From Oscillospiraceae bacterium (GTDB lineage Bacteria; Bacillota; Clostridia; Oscillospirales; Ruminococcaceae): a stretch of 53,828 nucleotides of DNA. The stretch is from positions 1 through 53,828 of the forward strand of contig JAFQIY010000047.1 in NCBI GenBank assembly GCA_017415165.1, in the 5' to 3' direction. Positions 17,452 to 25,536 of the stretch are shown piece by piece. Position 1 is the stretch's first letter; each line of letters begins with the position of its first letter. The notes beneath the pieces are model-generated. The model ran no database searches and had not been told where the DNA came from. It was given only the letters and a program-made list of their open reading frames with translations. Position numbers and translations under genes: made by a program.

Positions 17452-17757
17452 ATGCCATATAATGGAGGACCTATGACCGAAGCAATGTACTATGTGTTGC
17501 TTGCACTTATGAATCCAGGGCACGGTTACAGACTTATGAATGCTATTTCCGAAATTTCGGGAGGACGTGTTTCAATGGGACCCGGTACGCTTTACGGGGT
17601 GCTTACCCGTATGCAGAAGGACGGTCTTATTCTTATTGCTGAAGATGACGGCAGAAGAAAAACCTACGCAATAACCGACAGCGGAAAGGCGGCACTGAAA
17701 GAGGAGTACAACCGCCTGAAGGCAATGGTTTCGGACGGCACGATTATTGACGGATAA
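17452..17757 (+). CDS. PadR-family transcriptional regulator
   Basis: 101-residue winged-helix regulator of the short PadR type. The MTEAMYYVLLALMNPGHGYRLM start of the fold (split here only by name), the VSMGPGTLYGVLTRM recognition helix and the wing LIAEDDGRRKTYAITDSGK are characteristic. Most PadR proteins repress their own promoter and neighbouring membrane genes until a small molecule or stress signal binds. The start ATG follows AGGAGGAC; a second ATG eight codons on is less well placed. It heads an operon with three DUF2812 genes, the first 12 bases downstream, and the predicted operator lies upstream. Confidence 0.92.
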   Translation: MPYNGGPMTEAMYYVLLALMNPGHGYRLMNAISEISGGRVSMGPGTLYGVLTRMQKDGLILIAEDDGRRKTYAITDSGKAALKEEYNRLKAMVSDGTIIDG

Positions 17758-17769
17758 GGAGGCGTTGTT

Positions 17770-19044
17770 ATGAGCATTAAATTTATGAAAATAAACAAGT
17801 ACGAGCCTGCCGCTGATGAAAAGAAGCTGGAAGAAATGGCGGCGAAGGGTGAGTTTATCACGGGTTATTTTGAAGGAATTGCGACCTTTAAAAAGGGTGA
17901 GCCGCAAAAACTGCGTTACTGCATCGAGCTTGACCCGAAAATGCTGAACAGGGATAAACTCAATATGTATGCCGAAAGCGGCTGGCAGTTTGTTACAGGA
18001 TATTGTTCCGATGTGAGAATATATGTAACCGAGGATGAAAATGCGCCTGCAATTCACACCGATAAGTCGGAGTATGCGCACGTTGTAAAAAAATATCACC
18101 GTTCACTTGTTTTATCTCTTGCGATAATTTATATTGTATGGGGATTTATGAATGTGTGGGAAACGATTTTATCATACGCTATGACAAAAAAATTTGTGAC
18201 ATTTCTTGCGCAGGAGCCACTGTATGAGAATGGAAAATTCGGTCTTGCAATGACAATTGCGGCGTTTTTTGTCTGTCTTTTCCTTTTGTTGATTTACATA
18301 AGAGAAATAAGAGCGTCATCAAAATATGTATCGGGCTATATTCAGAATGAAAAGGAAGCGGCAAGGGTTATCCGCAGAAATAAGCTTGCGGCTTGTATAG
18401 TAACAGCGGCATTTATTGTTCTTACTGCTTCGGGAATGTTTTTTGCGTATGCTGTAAATTCAGCAGGCGTGGAAAAGGTTAATTATTCTGATATAACTTC
18501 GAATATTATTACAATTGATGAATTATTCCCCGATGGAAAGTGTGTTGAAACGGTGGATGAGGAAACGCTGAAGGAATACCTTAACCCCAAGGTGTTTGAA
18601 AATCAGGAGAATTTCGGTCACGCTTTCGCAAAGTCCTATACCTCTTGTGTAACGGATAGCTTTTATGAATACACGGTGTGGGGTGCTTATCTTTCCGATA
18701 ACTCGGAGTATGGCGAAAAGCTTCTGCTTCACGGATATTATTATGATTTCAAGGCGGAATGGCTTGCGAAAATCGGACTGGATGAGGAAGTGAACGGTCA
18801 GCTGAACTGGCTTAACAAGACCGTGGTTGACGAATATCCCGACAATATCGAGGCTGTAAGACTTGACGTATCAGGTACGGAATTTGACGAGGCGGTTTAT
18901 GTCAATGATGTATACCGTGATAATATTACTCTTGTTATGCGAAGCGGAAAAACAGTGTGCCGTATTGATTTATATCACGATAATGAAAATGGAATTACCC
19001 CTGAAATGATTTTTGACAATATAACAAAGAACGTTAAGGAGTAA
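17770..19044 (+). CDS. DUF2812 membrane protein, paralogue 1
   Basis: 424 residues. The N-terminal ~115 residues match the DUF2812 pattern (MSIKFMKINKYEPAADEKK, then LRYCIELDP and EDENAPAIHTDKSEYAHV). Three membrane helices follow (about 118-142, 157-180 and 205-230), with a ~190-residue outer C-terminal domain of unknown fold. DUF2812 genes are commonly found next to padR regulators; the function is unknown. AAGGAGG ribosome site. It is the first of three tandem paralogues separated by four bases each. The first 90 bases differ from those of paralogue 2 at only two positions, although the rest has diverged strongly. Confidence 0.85.
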   Translation: MSIKFMKINKYEPAADEKKLEEMAAKGEFITGYFEGIATFKKGEPQKLRYCIELDPKMLNRDKLNMYAESGWQFVTGYCSDVRIYVTEDENAPAIHTDKSEYAHVVKKYHRSLVLSLAIIYIVWGFMNVWETILSYAMTKKFVTFLAQEPLYENGKFGLAMTIAAFFVCLFLLLIYIREIRASSKYVSGYIQNEKEAARVIRRNKLAACIVTAAFIVLTASGMFFAYAVNSAGVEKVNYSDITSNIITIDELFPDGKCVETVDEETLKEYLNPKVFENQENFGHAFAKSYTSCVTDSFYEYTVWGAYLSDNSEYGEKLLLHGYYYDFKAEWLAKIGLDEEVNGQLNWLNKTVVDEYPDNIEAVRLDVSGTEFDEAVYVNDVYRDNITLVMRSGKTVCRIDLYHDNENGITPEMIFDNITKNVKE

Positions 19045-19048
19045 CATT

Positions 19049-20290
19049 ATGAGCATTAAATTTATGAAAATAAACAAGTACGAGCCTGCCGCTGATGAAA
19101 AGAGGCTTGAAGAAATGGCGGCGAAGGGTGAGTTTATCAAATCCCACGCTCTTGGAATGGCTTTTTTCAAAAAGGGTGAACCGAAAAAGGTTAAGTACTG
19201 TATTGAGGCGGCAATGTTCAGACCGAGCAGGAAAGTCCGAAAGGCTTACGCCGAGGACGGCTGGAAAATGACAGCAAGGGGCGAGGATTTCAGCGTGTTC
19301 ATGTCCGAGGATGAAAACGCTGTTCCGCTTCACACGGACCGCTCGGAGTATGCACACATTGTCAAGAAATATCACCGTCACATTCTGGCAATGCATATTT
19401 ATCTTTGCCTGTTTGCTCTCCTTTATATACTTATGCCCATTGTTTTCTTTCCGCTTACAACCTTTGGTGAGTGTCAGGTGATTTTCACTCTCCCCCTTAT
19501 GTACGGTCTTCAAAAAGAGTTCCTTAAAATATCAATCTGGTTAGCGGTAATTATGTACCCCATTCTGCTGATATATCTGCGTGAGCTTATCAAGGCAGGA
19601 CAATTTGTAACAGGCTGTATCGAGAACAAAGCCGACGCTGAAAGGGCTTCCCGCCGCAACAATATTATGACGGCAATTTTCGTTTTTCTCCTTGTTATCA
19701 ATGCGGCAGTAATTCTTTTCTATGCCTGTTCTTCCCTCAATAACACCTCTGAAAAAGTCCCCTTTTCACAGCTTCCCGACAGCATTATAACTATTGACGA
19801 AATCTATGACGAAAACATCGAGTTTCTGCTGACGGACGAGGCTGCTGAAAAATATATTGACCCCGAACTCTGGGAACACGGAATTGAAGCGTATTTGCCT
19901 TACTCATTTGCTATAACCTCCGTTTTTACCGATTGCCATTATCAGTATTGGCAGCACGCCGCATACATACCCGACGGCAAGGAAAAGGGCAGAAAAATAG
20001 CCGTGCGCAATACATACACCGAATTCAAAAATAAATGGCTTGCGCAAATGGGTGCAGAGGAATTTATGGAATACGAACGTTTTTTCTTTTCCGACAGCCC
20101 CGACAGAATTCAGCTTGACACCGAGGGCACGCCCTTTGACAAGGCTGAATACCTGCTCACAGATTACTCGCTGTATATGGTTTTGCAGGCAGATGATACC
20201 GTGCACACGATAAATACAACAATTCCTCCCGAAAGCGGATTTACGCCTGAAATGATTTTTGAGAACATAACCGAAAACTGTAAGGAGTGA
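19049..20290 (+). CDS. DUF2812 membrane protein, paralogue 2
   Basis: 413 residues with the same plan as the preceding gene: cytoplasmic DUF2812 domain (VKYCIEAAMF; SEDENAVPLHTDRSEYAHI), three hydrophobic helices beginning near residues 117, 160 and 205, and a distinct outer domain that contains FSQLPDSIITIDEI and ends FTPEMIFENITENCKE. The corresponding end of paralogue 1 is ITPEMIFDNITKNVKE, so both ends are conserved and the middle is variable. Start ATG follows AAGGAGT, whose TAA/TAACAT context couples it to paralogue 1. No enzyme motif recognised. Confidence 0.84.
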   Translation: MSIKFMKINKYEPAADEKRLEEMAAKGEFIKSHALGMAFFKKGEPKKVKYCIEAAMFRPSRKVRKAYAEDGWKMTARGEDFSVFMSEDENAVPLHTDRSEYAHIVKKYHRHILAMHIYLCLFALLYILMPIVFFPLTTFGECQVIFTLPLMYGLQKEFLKISIWLAVIMYPILLIYLRELIKAGQFVTGCIENKADAERASRRNNIMTAIFVFLLVINAAVILFYACSSLNNTSEKVPFSQLPDSIITIDEIYDENIEFLLTDEAAEKYIDPELWEHGIEAYLPYSFAITSVFTDCHYQYWQHAAYIPDGKEKGRKIAVRNTYTEFKNKWLAQMGAEEFMEYERFFFSDSPDRIQLDTEGTPFDKAEYLLTDYSLYMVLQADDTVHTINTTIPPESGFTPEMIFENITENCKE

Positions 20291-20294
20291 CATT

Positions 20295-21485
20295 ATGGGA
20301 CTTAAATATATGCAGATAAACAAATACGAACCTGCCGCTGATGAAAAAAGGCTTGAGGAGTTTGCGGCAAAGGGTGAATTTATATCAAGTCAGTGTGCGG
20401 GAATTGCTGTTTTCAGAAAAGGCGGGCCGAAGAAAATGCGTTACTGTATAGAGGCTGACACACATATGCCGAGGAAGAAAAAGCTTGCGGCATACAAGGA
20501 ATGCGGCTGGAGCTTTGCTGCAAGGGCAACTGACGCAAACATATACTGCACCGAGGACGAAAACGCTGTTCCGCTTCACACAGACCGTTCGGAATATGCA
20601 CACGTTATCGAGACATTCCACCGTTCCTCGCTTATAATGTTTGTGGTTTTCCTGTTGATGCTTGTTGCATTGTATGCAGGAATGTTCATTTTTTACAATG
20701 TACTGGATTACTCCGTGCTGTATCTGTTGGAATATGATTTGAAGATAGAAACAAGAATGCTGATTTCCTCCGCCGTGGCAACAGTTTTTATCGGAATGCT
20801 GATGATAATTTATCTTGTTGACGTGATTCGTGCAGGTCAGTTTATTGCAGGCTGTATCGAAAATAAAAAATCAGCTGCGAAATCTGTTGCTGCAAATGCG
20901 GTAATGATAGCTTGTGCAGTTCTTATGCTTGTGATTTCGATAGGCGATATTCTTTTCCACTGGTACTGCGGACTTGTGAATAGCTCCCGTCAGGGAGATT
21001 TTTCCGAGCTTCCCGACAAGGCAATAACCGCAGAGGATTTTGTCGAGCTTGCTCCCCATGAAGTTCTTGCCGCCGAAGGATGGCTTTATGTCGGCTCAAG
21101 TCTGACAGCCCGTGAATCGGCACTTACCGACACATACTGCGAATATGACCAATTTGAGGGCTATTACAATAACAGCGGAGAGACCGCAGCATTTTCTGTT
21201 AACGGTGAGTATTATGAATTCAAAAGCACGCTTGCCGCAAAAATCGCCGTTGACGAGCTTGCAGATTTCTGGGAAGGAATATATGAGGGCTATAACATCT
21301 CAGTAAAGGAACACAACGTCGAAGGAACAGCCTACGACAGGATAATCTCCATAACCAACTTCACGTGGGATGATGTTACCTTCTTTGTACGTCAGGGCAA
21401 GGTTGTTCAGTGCGTGAAAATATATTTCAATGATGATTTTTCCGATACGGAAACAATTTACCAAAAGCTTATTGAGATAGAATAG
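20295..21485 (+). CDS. DUF2812 membrane protein, paralogue 3
   Basis: 396 residues, the last of the tandem set. N-terminal domain MGLKYMQINKYEPAADEKR, MRYCIEADTHMPR and TEDENAVPLHTDRSEYAHV. Three membrane helices (about 117-140, 153-178 and 200-222). The outer domain again begins with a FSELPDKAIT segment, as in paralogue 2 (FSQLPDSIIT). The C-terminal motif is shorter (SDTETIYQKLIEIE). Four-base gap to paralogue 2 with a GGAGTG ribosome site. The operon ends at the terminator at 21597-21632, shared with pyk. The three outer domains may recognise different ligands or form a hetero-oligomer; this is inference. Confidence 0.84.
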   Translation: MGLKYMQINKYEPAADEKRLEEFAAKGEFISSQCAGIAVFRKGGPKKMRYCIEADTHMPRKKKLAAYKECGWSFAARATDANIYCTEDENAVPLHTDRSEYAHVIETFHRSSLIMFVVFLLMLVALYAGMFIFYNVLDYSVLYLLEYDLKIETRMLISSAVATVFIGMLMIIYLVDVIRAGQFIAGCIENKKSAAKSVAANAVMIACAVLMLVISIGDILFHWYCGLVNSSRQGDFSELPDKAITAEDFVELAPHEVLAAEGWLYVGSSLTARESALTDTYCEYDQFEGYYNNSGETAAFSVNGEYYEFKSTLAAKIAVDELADFWEGIYEGYNISVKEHNVEGTAYDRIISITNFTWDDVTFFVRQGKVVQCVKIYFNDDFSDTETIYQKLIEIE

Positions 21486-21596
21486 AACAGTTTGCGTGCT
21501 CCATATCCTATGGCGGCGATTTCCTTACATTGCTCATCGTTGCTGCATATGGCATACCCCCTTATGTATACAAGAATTATGCCTATGAATGACAAA

Positions 21597-21632
21597 AATC
21601 CCTGAGAACTCAAATTCTCAGGGATTAATTTT
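21597..21632. terminator. Terminator between the DUF2812 operon and pyk
   Basis: Stem AATCCCTGAGAA / TTCTCAGGGATT with a six-base loop, followed by AATTTTTT on the plus strand and preceded by A residues for the minus strand. It separates convergent transcripts and abuts the pyk stop codon. Confidence 0.85.
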
Positions 21633-23054
21633 TTATTCCACAGAAGCAACCTTCAGCATATTTGTCGTGCCTGCAATACCGAGAGGAATACCTGCGGTAA
21701 GCACCACAACGTCGTCCTTTGCAATGTAGCCTGCGTCAACAGCCGCCTTGATAGCGCTGTCAAAAAGCTCGTCGGTGCTCTGCTTTTCGTCCATAAGAAC
21801 AGGGAGCACACCCCAGCTCATATTCATCTGACGGAGCACGGTTTCGCTCGGTGTACAGCCGATAATCATACAGGACGGACGGAACTTCGAAAGATTTCTC
21901 GCCGTTGAACCTGACTTTGTAACCGTGATTACAGCCTTTGCACCGATATCGTGTGCAGTTGTAACAGCCGCGTGAGAGATAGCGTTTGTCTGATTTTTCT
22001 CAATGGAAACAGGACGCTTTGAAAGTCTGCTGATGTAGTTTATGTCCTTTTCTGTTGTTTCGGCAATAAGCGCCATTGTGCGGACAGCCTCGATAGGGTG
22101 CTTGCCTGCGGCGGTTTCACCCGAAAGCATAATAGCGGAAGTGCCGTCATAGATTGCGTTTGCAACGTCTGTGATTTCGGCACGGGTAGGCTTCGGATTT
22201 GTAATCATTGACTCAAGCATCTGTGTAGCCGTAATAACCTGCTTGCCTGCAAGGTAGCCCTTTTCGATAATGTCCTTCTGAATTGCGGGAATTTGCTCGA
22301 AAGGAATTTCAACGCCCATATCGCCGCGTGCAACCATAATACCGTCAGCAGCTTCAATGATTTCGTCAATGTTGTTCACGCCGTCGATGTTTTCGATTTT
22401 AGCAATAATTCTCGGGGTTGTCCAGCCAAGGCTCTTTGTGAATTTCTTGAGGTAATTTATATCAGCGGAAGTACGCACAAAAGAAGCTGCGATAAAGTCG
22501 TAGCCCATCTTTGAACCGAATTCCAGGTCGCTCATATCACGCTCGGAGAGGTACGGCATAGAAAGCTCAACCCCAGGCACGTTGATGCCCTTGTTGTTGG
22601 AAAGAATTCCGCCTGTTGTAACCTTGCAGATGATATCTGTAGCAGTAATTTTTTCTGCAACAAGCTCAACAGCACCGTCATTGATAAGGATTTTCGTGCC
22701 GATAGAAACGTCCCCCGGCAAACCCTTGAAGGTAATTGAAGCGCGTTCAGCCGTGCAGGGGATATCTTCAGTTGTGAGTGTGAATGTGTCGCCGTCAAAA
22801 ATTTCAACAGGCTTGTCGTCAACGAATTTGCCCAGACGGATTTCAGGACCCTTTGTATCAAGCATTGTAGCAATCGGCAGACCAAGTTCCTCACGGAGAC
22901 GGACAACCTGCTTGAAGCGTCTTTCGTGCATTTCGTAGTCGCCGTGGGAGAAGTTGAAGCGGGCAACATTCATACCTGCCAGCATCATCTCACGAAGAAT
23001 TTTATCATCATCTGTAGCAGGTCCGATAGTGCAGACGATTTTGGTTTTTCTCAT
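21633..23054 (-). CDS. pyk: Pyruvate kinase
   Basis: Last step of glycolysis: phosphoenolpyruvate plus ADP to pyruvate plus ATP. 473 residues, the short form without the extra C-terminal PEP-utilising domain found in many Bacilli. Motifs: MRKTKIVCTIGPAT, MNVARFNFSHGD, MLDTKGPEIRLG, the catalytic IIAKIENIDGVNNIDEI, and MVARGDMGVEIPFEQIP followed by KQVITATQMLESM. The C-terminal regulatory domain (TKSGSTARNLSKFRP) is present. The ribosome site is weak (AAAAGAG). A consensus promoter lies at 23131-23159. Its separation from pfkA shows the two glycolytic control genes are not one operon here. Confidence 0.97.
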   Translation of the reverse strand: MRKTKIVCTIGPATDDDKILREMMLAGMNVARFNFSHGDYEMHERRFKQVVRLREELGLPIATMLDTKGPEIRLGKFVDDKPVEIFDGDTFTLTTEDIPCTAERASITFKGLPGDVSIGTKILINDGAVELVAEKITATDIICKVTTGGILSNNKGINVPGVELSMPYLSERDMSDLEFGSKMGYDFIAASFVRTSADINYLKKFTKSLGWTTPRIIAKIENIDGVNNIDEIIEAADGIMVARGDMGVEIPFEQIPAIQKDIIEKGYLAGKQVITATQMLESMITNPKPTRAEITDVANAIYDGTSAIMLSGETAAGKHPIEAVRTMALIAETTEKDINYISRLSKRPVSIEKNQTNAISHAAVTTAHDIGAKAVITVTKSGSTARNLSKFRPSCMIIGCTPSETVLRQMNMSWGVLPVLMDEKQSTDELFDSAIKAAVDAGYIAKDDVVVLTAGIPLGIAGTTNMLKVASVE

Positions 23055-23130
23055 ATAATAACAACTCTTTTCAATAAATTAGGTTAAGCGGAGATTGGGT
23101 CACATCAATTCCAAATTTCCGCCATATACC

Positions 23131-23159
23131 ATAGTACACCATATTTGTCAAGGTGTCAA
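23131..23159 (-). promoter_or_regulatory. Promoter of pyk
   Basis: Minus strand TTGACA, 17 bases, TACTAT. A second TTGACA lies within the spacer. The leader would be about 70 bases. Confidence 0.8.
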
Positions 23160-23212
23160 GGCATTTGCAAATATTCTTTACCGTTTATTATCTGCCGATT
23201 TAGAAAAAATAT

Positions 23213-23335
23213 AAATTATAATTTGTCTGTGAGTGTGGAGTTTGGAGAGTGGAGTGAGGAGTTAAAGAGAACCATAGTTTACACAACAACTCCACACTCC
23301 ACTCTCAACACTCCTAACTCTATAAATTATAATTT
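23213..23335. repeat. 123-bp palindromic repeat, full copy A
   Basis: Begins and ends with AAATTATAATTT. Left arm GAGTGTGGAGTTTGGAGAG continues GTGGAGTGAGGAGTT; the right arm is its near inverse (AACTCCACACTCCACTCTC, AACACTCCTAACTC). The non-palindromic core is AAAGAGAACCATAGTTTACA. It ends six bases before the -35 box of the next promoter. Other full copies are at 30919-31041, 32713-32835 and 44108-44230 (inverted). Confidence 0.92.
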
Positions 23336-23341
23336 ATCCTC

Positions 23342-23370
23342 TTGACAAATGTAGACTAATATGGTATACT
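23342..23370 (+). promoter_or_regulatory. Promoter of the small NrdD-tail gene
   Basis: TTGACA, 17 bases, TATACT with TGG before the -10. It directly follows repeat copy A. Confidence 0.85.
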
Positions 23371-23414
23371 TTAATCATAAACAAAACCGCAATGTCAACG
23401 AAAGGAGATTTACT

Positions 23415-23675
23415 ATGGAAATAATTGTAAATAACGGTACTATCACTGAAAAGGAAAAGACCGCTTACATTGAACACGTCAAGGCAAAAGCACCCGACCG
23501 TGAGCTTGTATATCTCGAAATCAATCTCGACGGTGAGTTCGTGGATTTGAAATACAAGTTCGCTGAAATCCCGTTTGAAAGAATCCGCCGTGTTACAGGA
23601 TATCTGACAGGTACTCTTGACCGCTGGAATGACGCAAAACGTGCCGAGGAAGCTGACCGTGTAAAGCACGCATAA
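23415..23675 (+). CDS. Small NrdD C-terminus-like protein with a glycyl-radical-type loop
   Basis: 86 residues, start chosen at ATG 23415 because AAAGGAG lies eight bases ahead; the frame is open a little further upstream without such a site. The C-terminal third, IRRVTGYLTGTLDRWN followed by DAKRAEEADRVKH, closely resembles the extreme C-terminus of anaerobic ribonucleotide reductase NrdD, including the R-V-x-G-Y loop whose Gly holds the radical. The zinc-binding CxxC pairs of NrdD and the whole catalytic barrel are missing. The N-terminal part (MEIIVNNGTITEKEKTAYIE) is unlike NrdD. Such small proteins are often labelled as NrdD in clostridial genomes. A role like the YfiD/GrcA spare part of pyruvate formate-lyase is possible but unproven. 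Its own promoter precedes it; no activase gene is adjacent. Confidence 0.7.
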   Translation: MEIIVNNGTITEKEKTAYIEHVKAKAPDRELVYLEINLDGEFVDLKYKFAEIPFERIRRVTGYLTGTLDRWNDAKRAEEADRVKHA

Positions 23676-24163
23676 AAATTTTTCCTGCTGTCACAAAGCG
23701 ACAAATTGTGCGCTGCTGCCGTGCTATACTTGTATCAGTTGGAACGGTGACAATCGCCTCCGTATCCACCATCTCTTTACTTCTTTTTCAAATTGTGTTC
23801 TGCATTTTCAGTCTGTACGCTTGCCGTGCAGGCTGAATTTGCATTTATAGATAAGAAATGTTTACAAAACGGTTACTAATGTTTTTGATTTGAGATAAAA
23901 TAAACCAATTTAAATGTCGTTTTTGTGGAATGTGCCCTAAAGTTGAGAATTTTTTTCTGAAAAAATGTTATAAAAAACTTTGCAAAAAGCTTTTATTTTC
24001 TGTTTGATTATGGTATAATAGTAATGCTGTGAAATTGCACCTGATATCCGTTTTACTTATTTGCAGCACGGTTTAATGTGCCAAATGGCACTTCCGTTTA
24101 TTTTGAACAGTGCAGATTGCTGAGGTTTTTCCAGTTAAAGCACTGCTTTGGGAGAGAATATCT
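23676..24163 (+). other. 488-base spacer with possible structured RNA and murA promoter
   Basis: No protein gene seen. An extended -10 (TGC TATACT, 23722-23730) lies near the left end. Downstream are a GGTG/CGCC hairpin near 23745 and a stem CAGTCTGTACG / CGTGCAGGCTG (23809-23835) of 11 pairs including two G-U, closed by a CTTGC loop. No T run follows. These hint at a transcribed leader or small RNA, but I recognise no known family. The right part is AT-rich and carries the murA promoter. Confidence 0.4.
24011..24019 (+). promoter_or_regulatory. Extended -10 promoter element of murA
   Basis: TGG TATAAT at 24011-24019 with no good -35 at the usual distance. It implies a murA leader of about 140 bases. 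Confidence 0.6.
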
Positions 24164-25450
24164 TTGGAGAAGTTTATTATAAAAGGCGGCAGACGGCTTC
24201 AGGGTGAAGTCGAAATCAGCGGCGCCAAAAATGCGGTTGTGGCTATTATCCCTGCCGTAATACTTTCAGACGAACCTTGTATACTTGAAAATGTTCCTAA
24301 CATCAGCGACGTTTCCATCAGTCTCCGTATCCTCTACGAGATGGGCGCAACCGTTGATTTTATTGATAAAAACACTGTAAAGATTGACGCAACAGGCATC
24401 ACCGACCCGATTGTGCCTTATGAAATGGCTAAGCATATGCGTGCTTCATACTATTTCCTCGGTACGCTCCTCGGCAAATTCGGCAGGGCGAGAGTTTCTA
24501 TGCCCGGCGGATGTTACCTCGGTGACAGACCTATTGACCAGCACCTTAAAGCTTTCACAACCCTCGGTGCTGAATGTACTCTCGACCACGGTATGGTCGA
24601 TATCAAGGCTGATGCACTCTACGGTACACAGATTTATTTCGATATGGTTACCGTTGGTGCAACTATAAATGCTATGCTTGCCGCTGTCAAGGCGACAGGT
24701 CTTACTATAATCGAAAATGCCGCAAAGGAACCCCATATCGTTGACCTCGCAAACTTCCTCAACTCTATGGGCGCTGACATTATGGGCGCAGGTACAGACG
24801 TTATCAAAATCCGCGGCGTGAAAAAGCTCAAGGGCACTACTTACGCAATAATCCCCGACCAGATTGAAGCAGGCACATTTATGGTTGCCGCAGCTGCAAC
24901 AAGGGGTGACGTGCTTATCAAAAACGTTATTCCTAAGCACCTCGAAAGCATTACCGCAAAGCTTGAAAAAATCGGCGTGAATGTTGAGGAATTCGACGAC
25001 AGCATCAGAATTTCCGTGGACGGTCCGCTGGTTAAGACAAGCATCAAAACTATGCCGCACCCAGGTTTCCCTACAGATATGCAGCCGCAGGTTTCCACGC
25101 TTCTTTGTCTTGCAGAGGGCACAAGTATCGTAACTGAGGGTATCTTCGACAACCGTTTCCGCTACGTTGACGAGCTGAGAAGAATGGGCGCAGATATTTC
25201 CGTTGACGGTAAGGTTGCAGTAATCGAGGGTGTGGGCGAGCTTATGGGCGCACCTGTTACCGCTCCCGACCTGAGAGCAGGCGCAGCGCTTGTTATTGCA
25301 GGACTTGCCGCAAAGGGCGTAACCGAAATTGAAGATATCTACCATATCGAAAGAGGTTACGAGAATTTTGAGGAAAAGCTCCGTGCGCTGGGTGCAGATA
25401 TTACAAAGAAAACTGTTCCAGGTACAGCCGTGAGAAAGGCAGCTATATAA
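24164..25450 (+). CDS. murA: UDP-N-acetylglucosamine 1-carboxyvinyltransferase
   Basis: First committed step of peptidoglycan precursor synthesis: transfers enolpyruvate from PEP to UDP-GlcNAc in the cytoplasm. The start is taken at TTG 24164 (GGGAG about ten bases upstream), giving 428 residues beginning MEKFIIKGGRRLQGEVEISG, as in the family. The longer frame from 24110 adds an unconserved 18-residue tail. Lys-Asn of SGAKNA, the catalytic Cys in MPGGCYLGDRPIDQH and DLRAGAALVIAGL near the C-terminus are present, so the enzyme should be sensitive to fosfomycin in principle. Followed by its own terminator. Confidence 0.96.
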   Translation: MEKFIIKGGRRLQGEVEISGAKNAVVAIIPAVILSDEPCILENVPNISDVSISLRILYEMGATVDFIDKNTVKIDATGITDPIVPYEMAKHMRASYYFLGTLLGKFGRARVSMPGGCYLGDRPIDQHLKAFTTLGAECTLDHGMVDIKADALYGTQIYFDMVTVGATINAMLAAVKATGLTIIENAAKEPHIVDLANFLNSMGADIMGAGTDVIKIRGVKKLKGTTYAIIPDQIEAGTFMVAAAATRGDVLIKNVIPKHLESITAKLEKIGVNVEEFDDSIRISVDGPLVKTSIKTMPHPGFPTDMQPQVSTLLCLAEGTSIVTEGIFDNRFRYVDELRRMGADISVDGKVAVIEGVGELMGAPVTAPDLRAGAALVIAGLAAKGVTEIEDIYHIERGYENFEEKLRALGADITKKTVPGTAVRKAAI

Positions 25451-25454
25451 AAGT

Positions 25455-25487
25455 AAATCCGCTTCCGATTGGGAGCGGATTTTTTGT
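25455..25487 (+). terminator. murA terminator
   Basis: AAATCCGCTTCC pairs with GGGAGCGGATTT (G-U included) and a T run follows. Confidence 0.85.
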
Positions 25488-25501
25488 GTGCATAAAAATA
25501 A

Positions 25502-25535
25502 AAATCCGTGAAGAACAGTCTTCACGGATTTGTTT
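25502..25535 (-). terminator. Aspartate kinase terminator
   Basis: AAATCCGTGAAGA / TCTTCACGGATTT with an ACAG loop, adjacent to the aspartate kinase stop and followed on the minus strand by a short T-rich stretch. Confidence 0.8.
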
Positions 25536-25536
25536 A

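Noticed and set aside
24446-25525. 359-codon minus-strand open frame inside murA
   Set aside because: Complete shadow of murA on the opposite strand, Cys-rich composition typical of antisense frames and no ribosome site.
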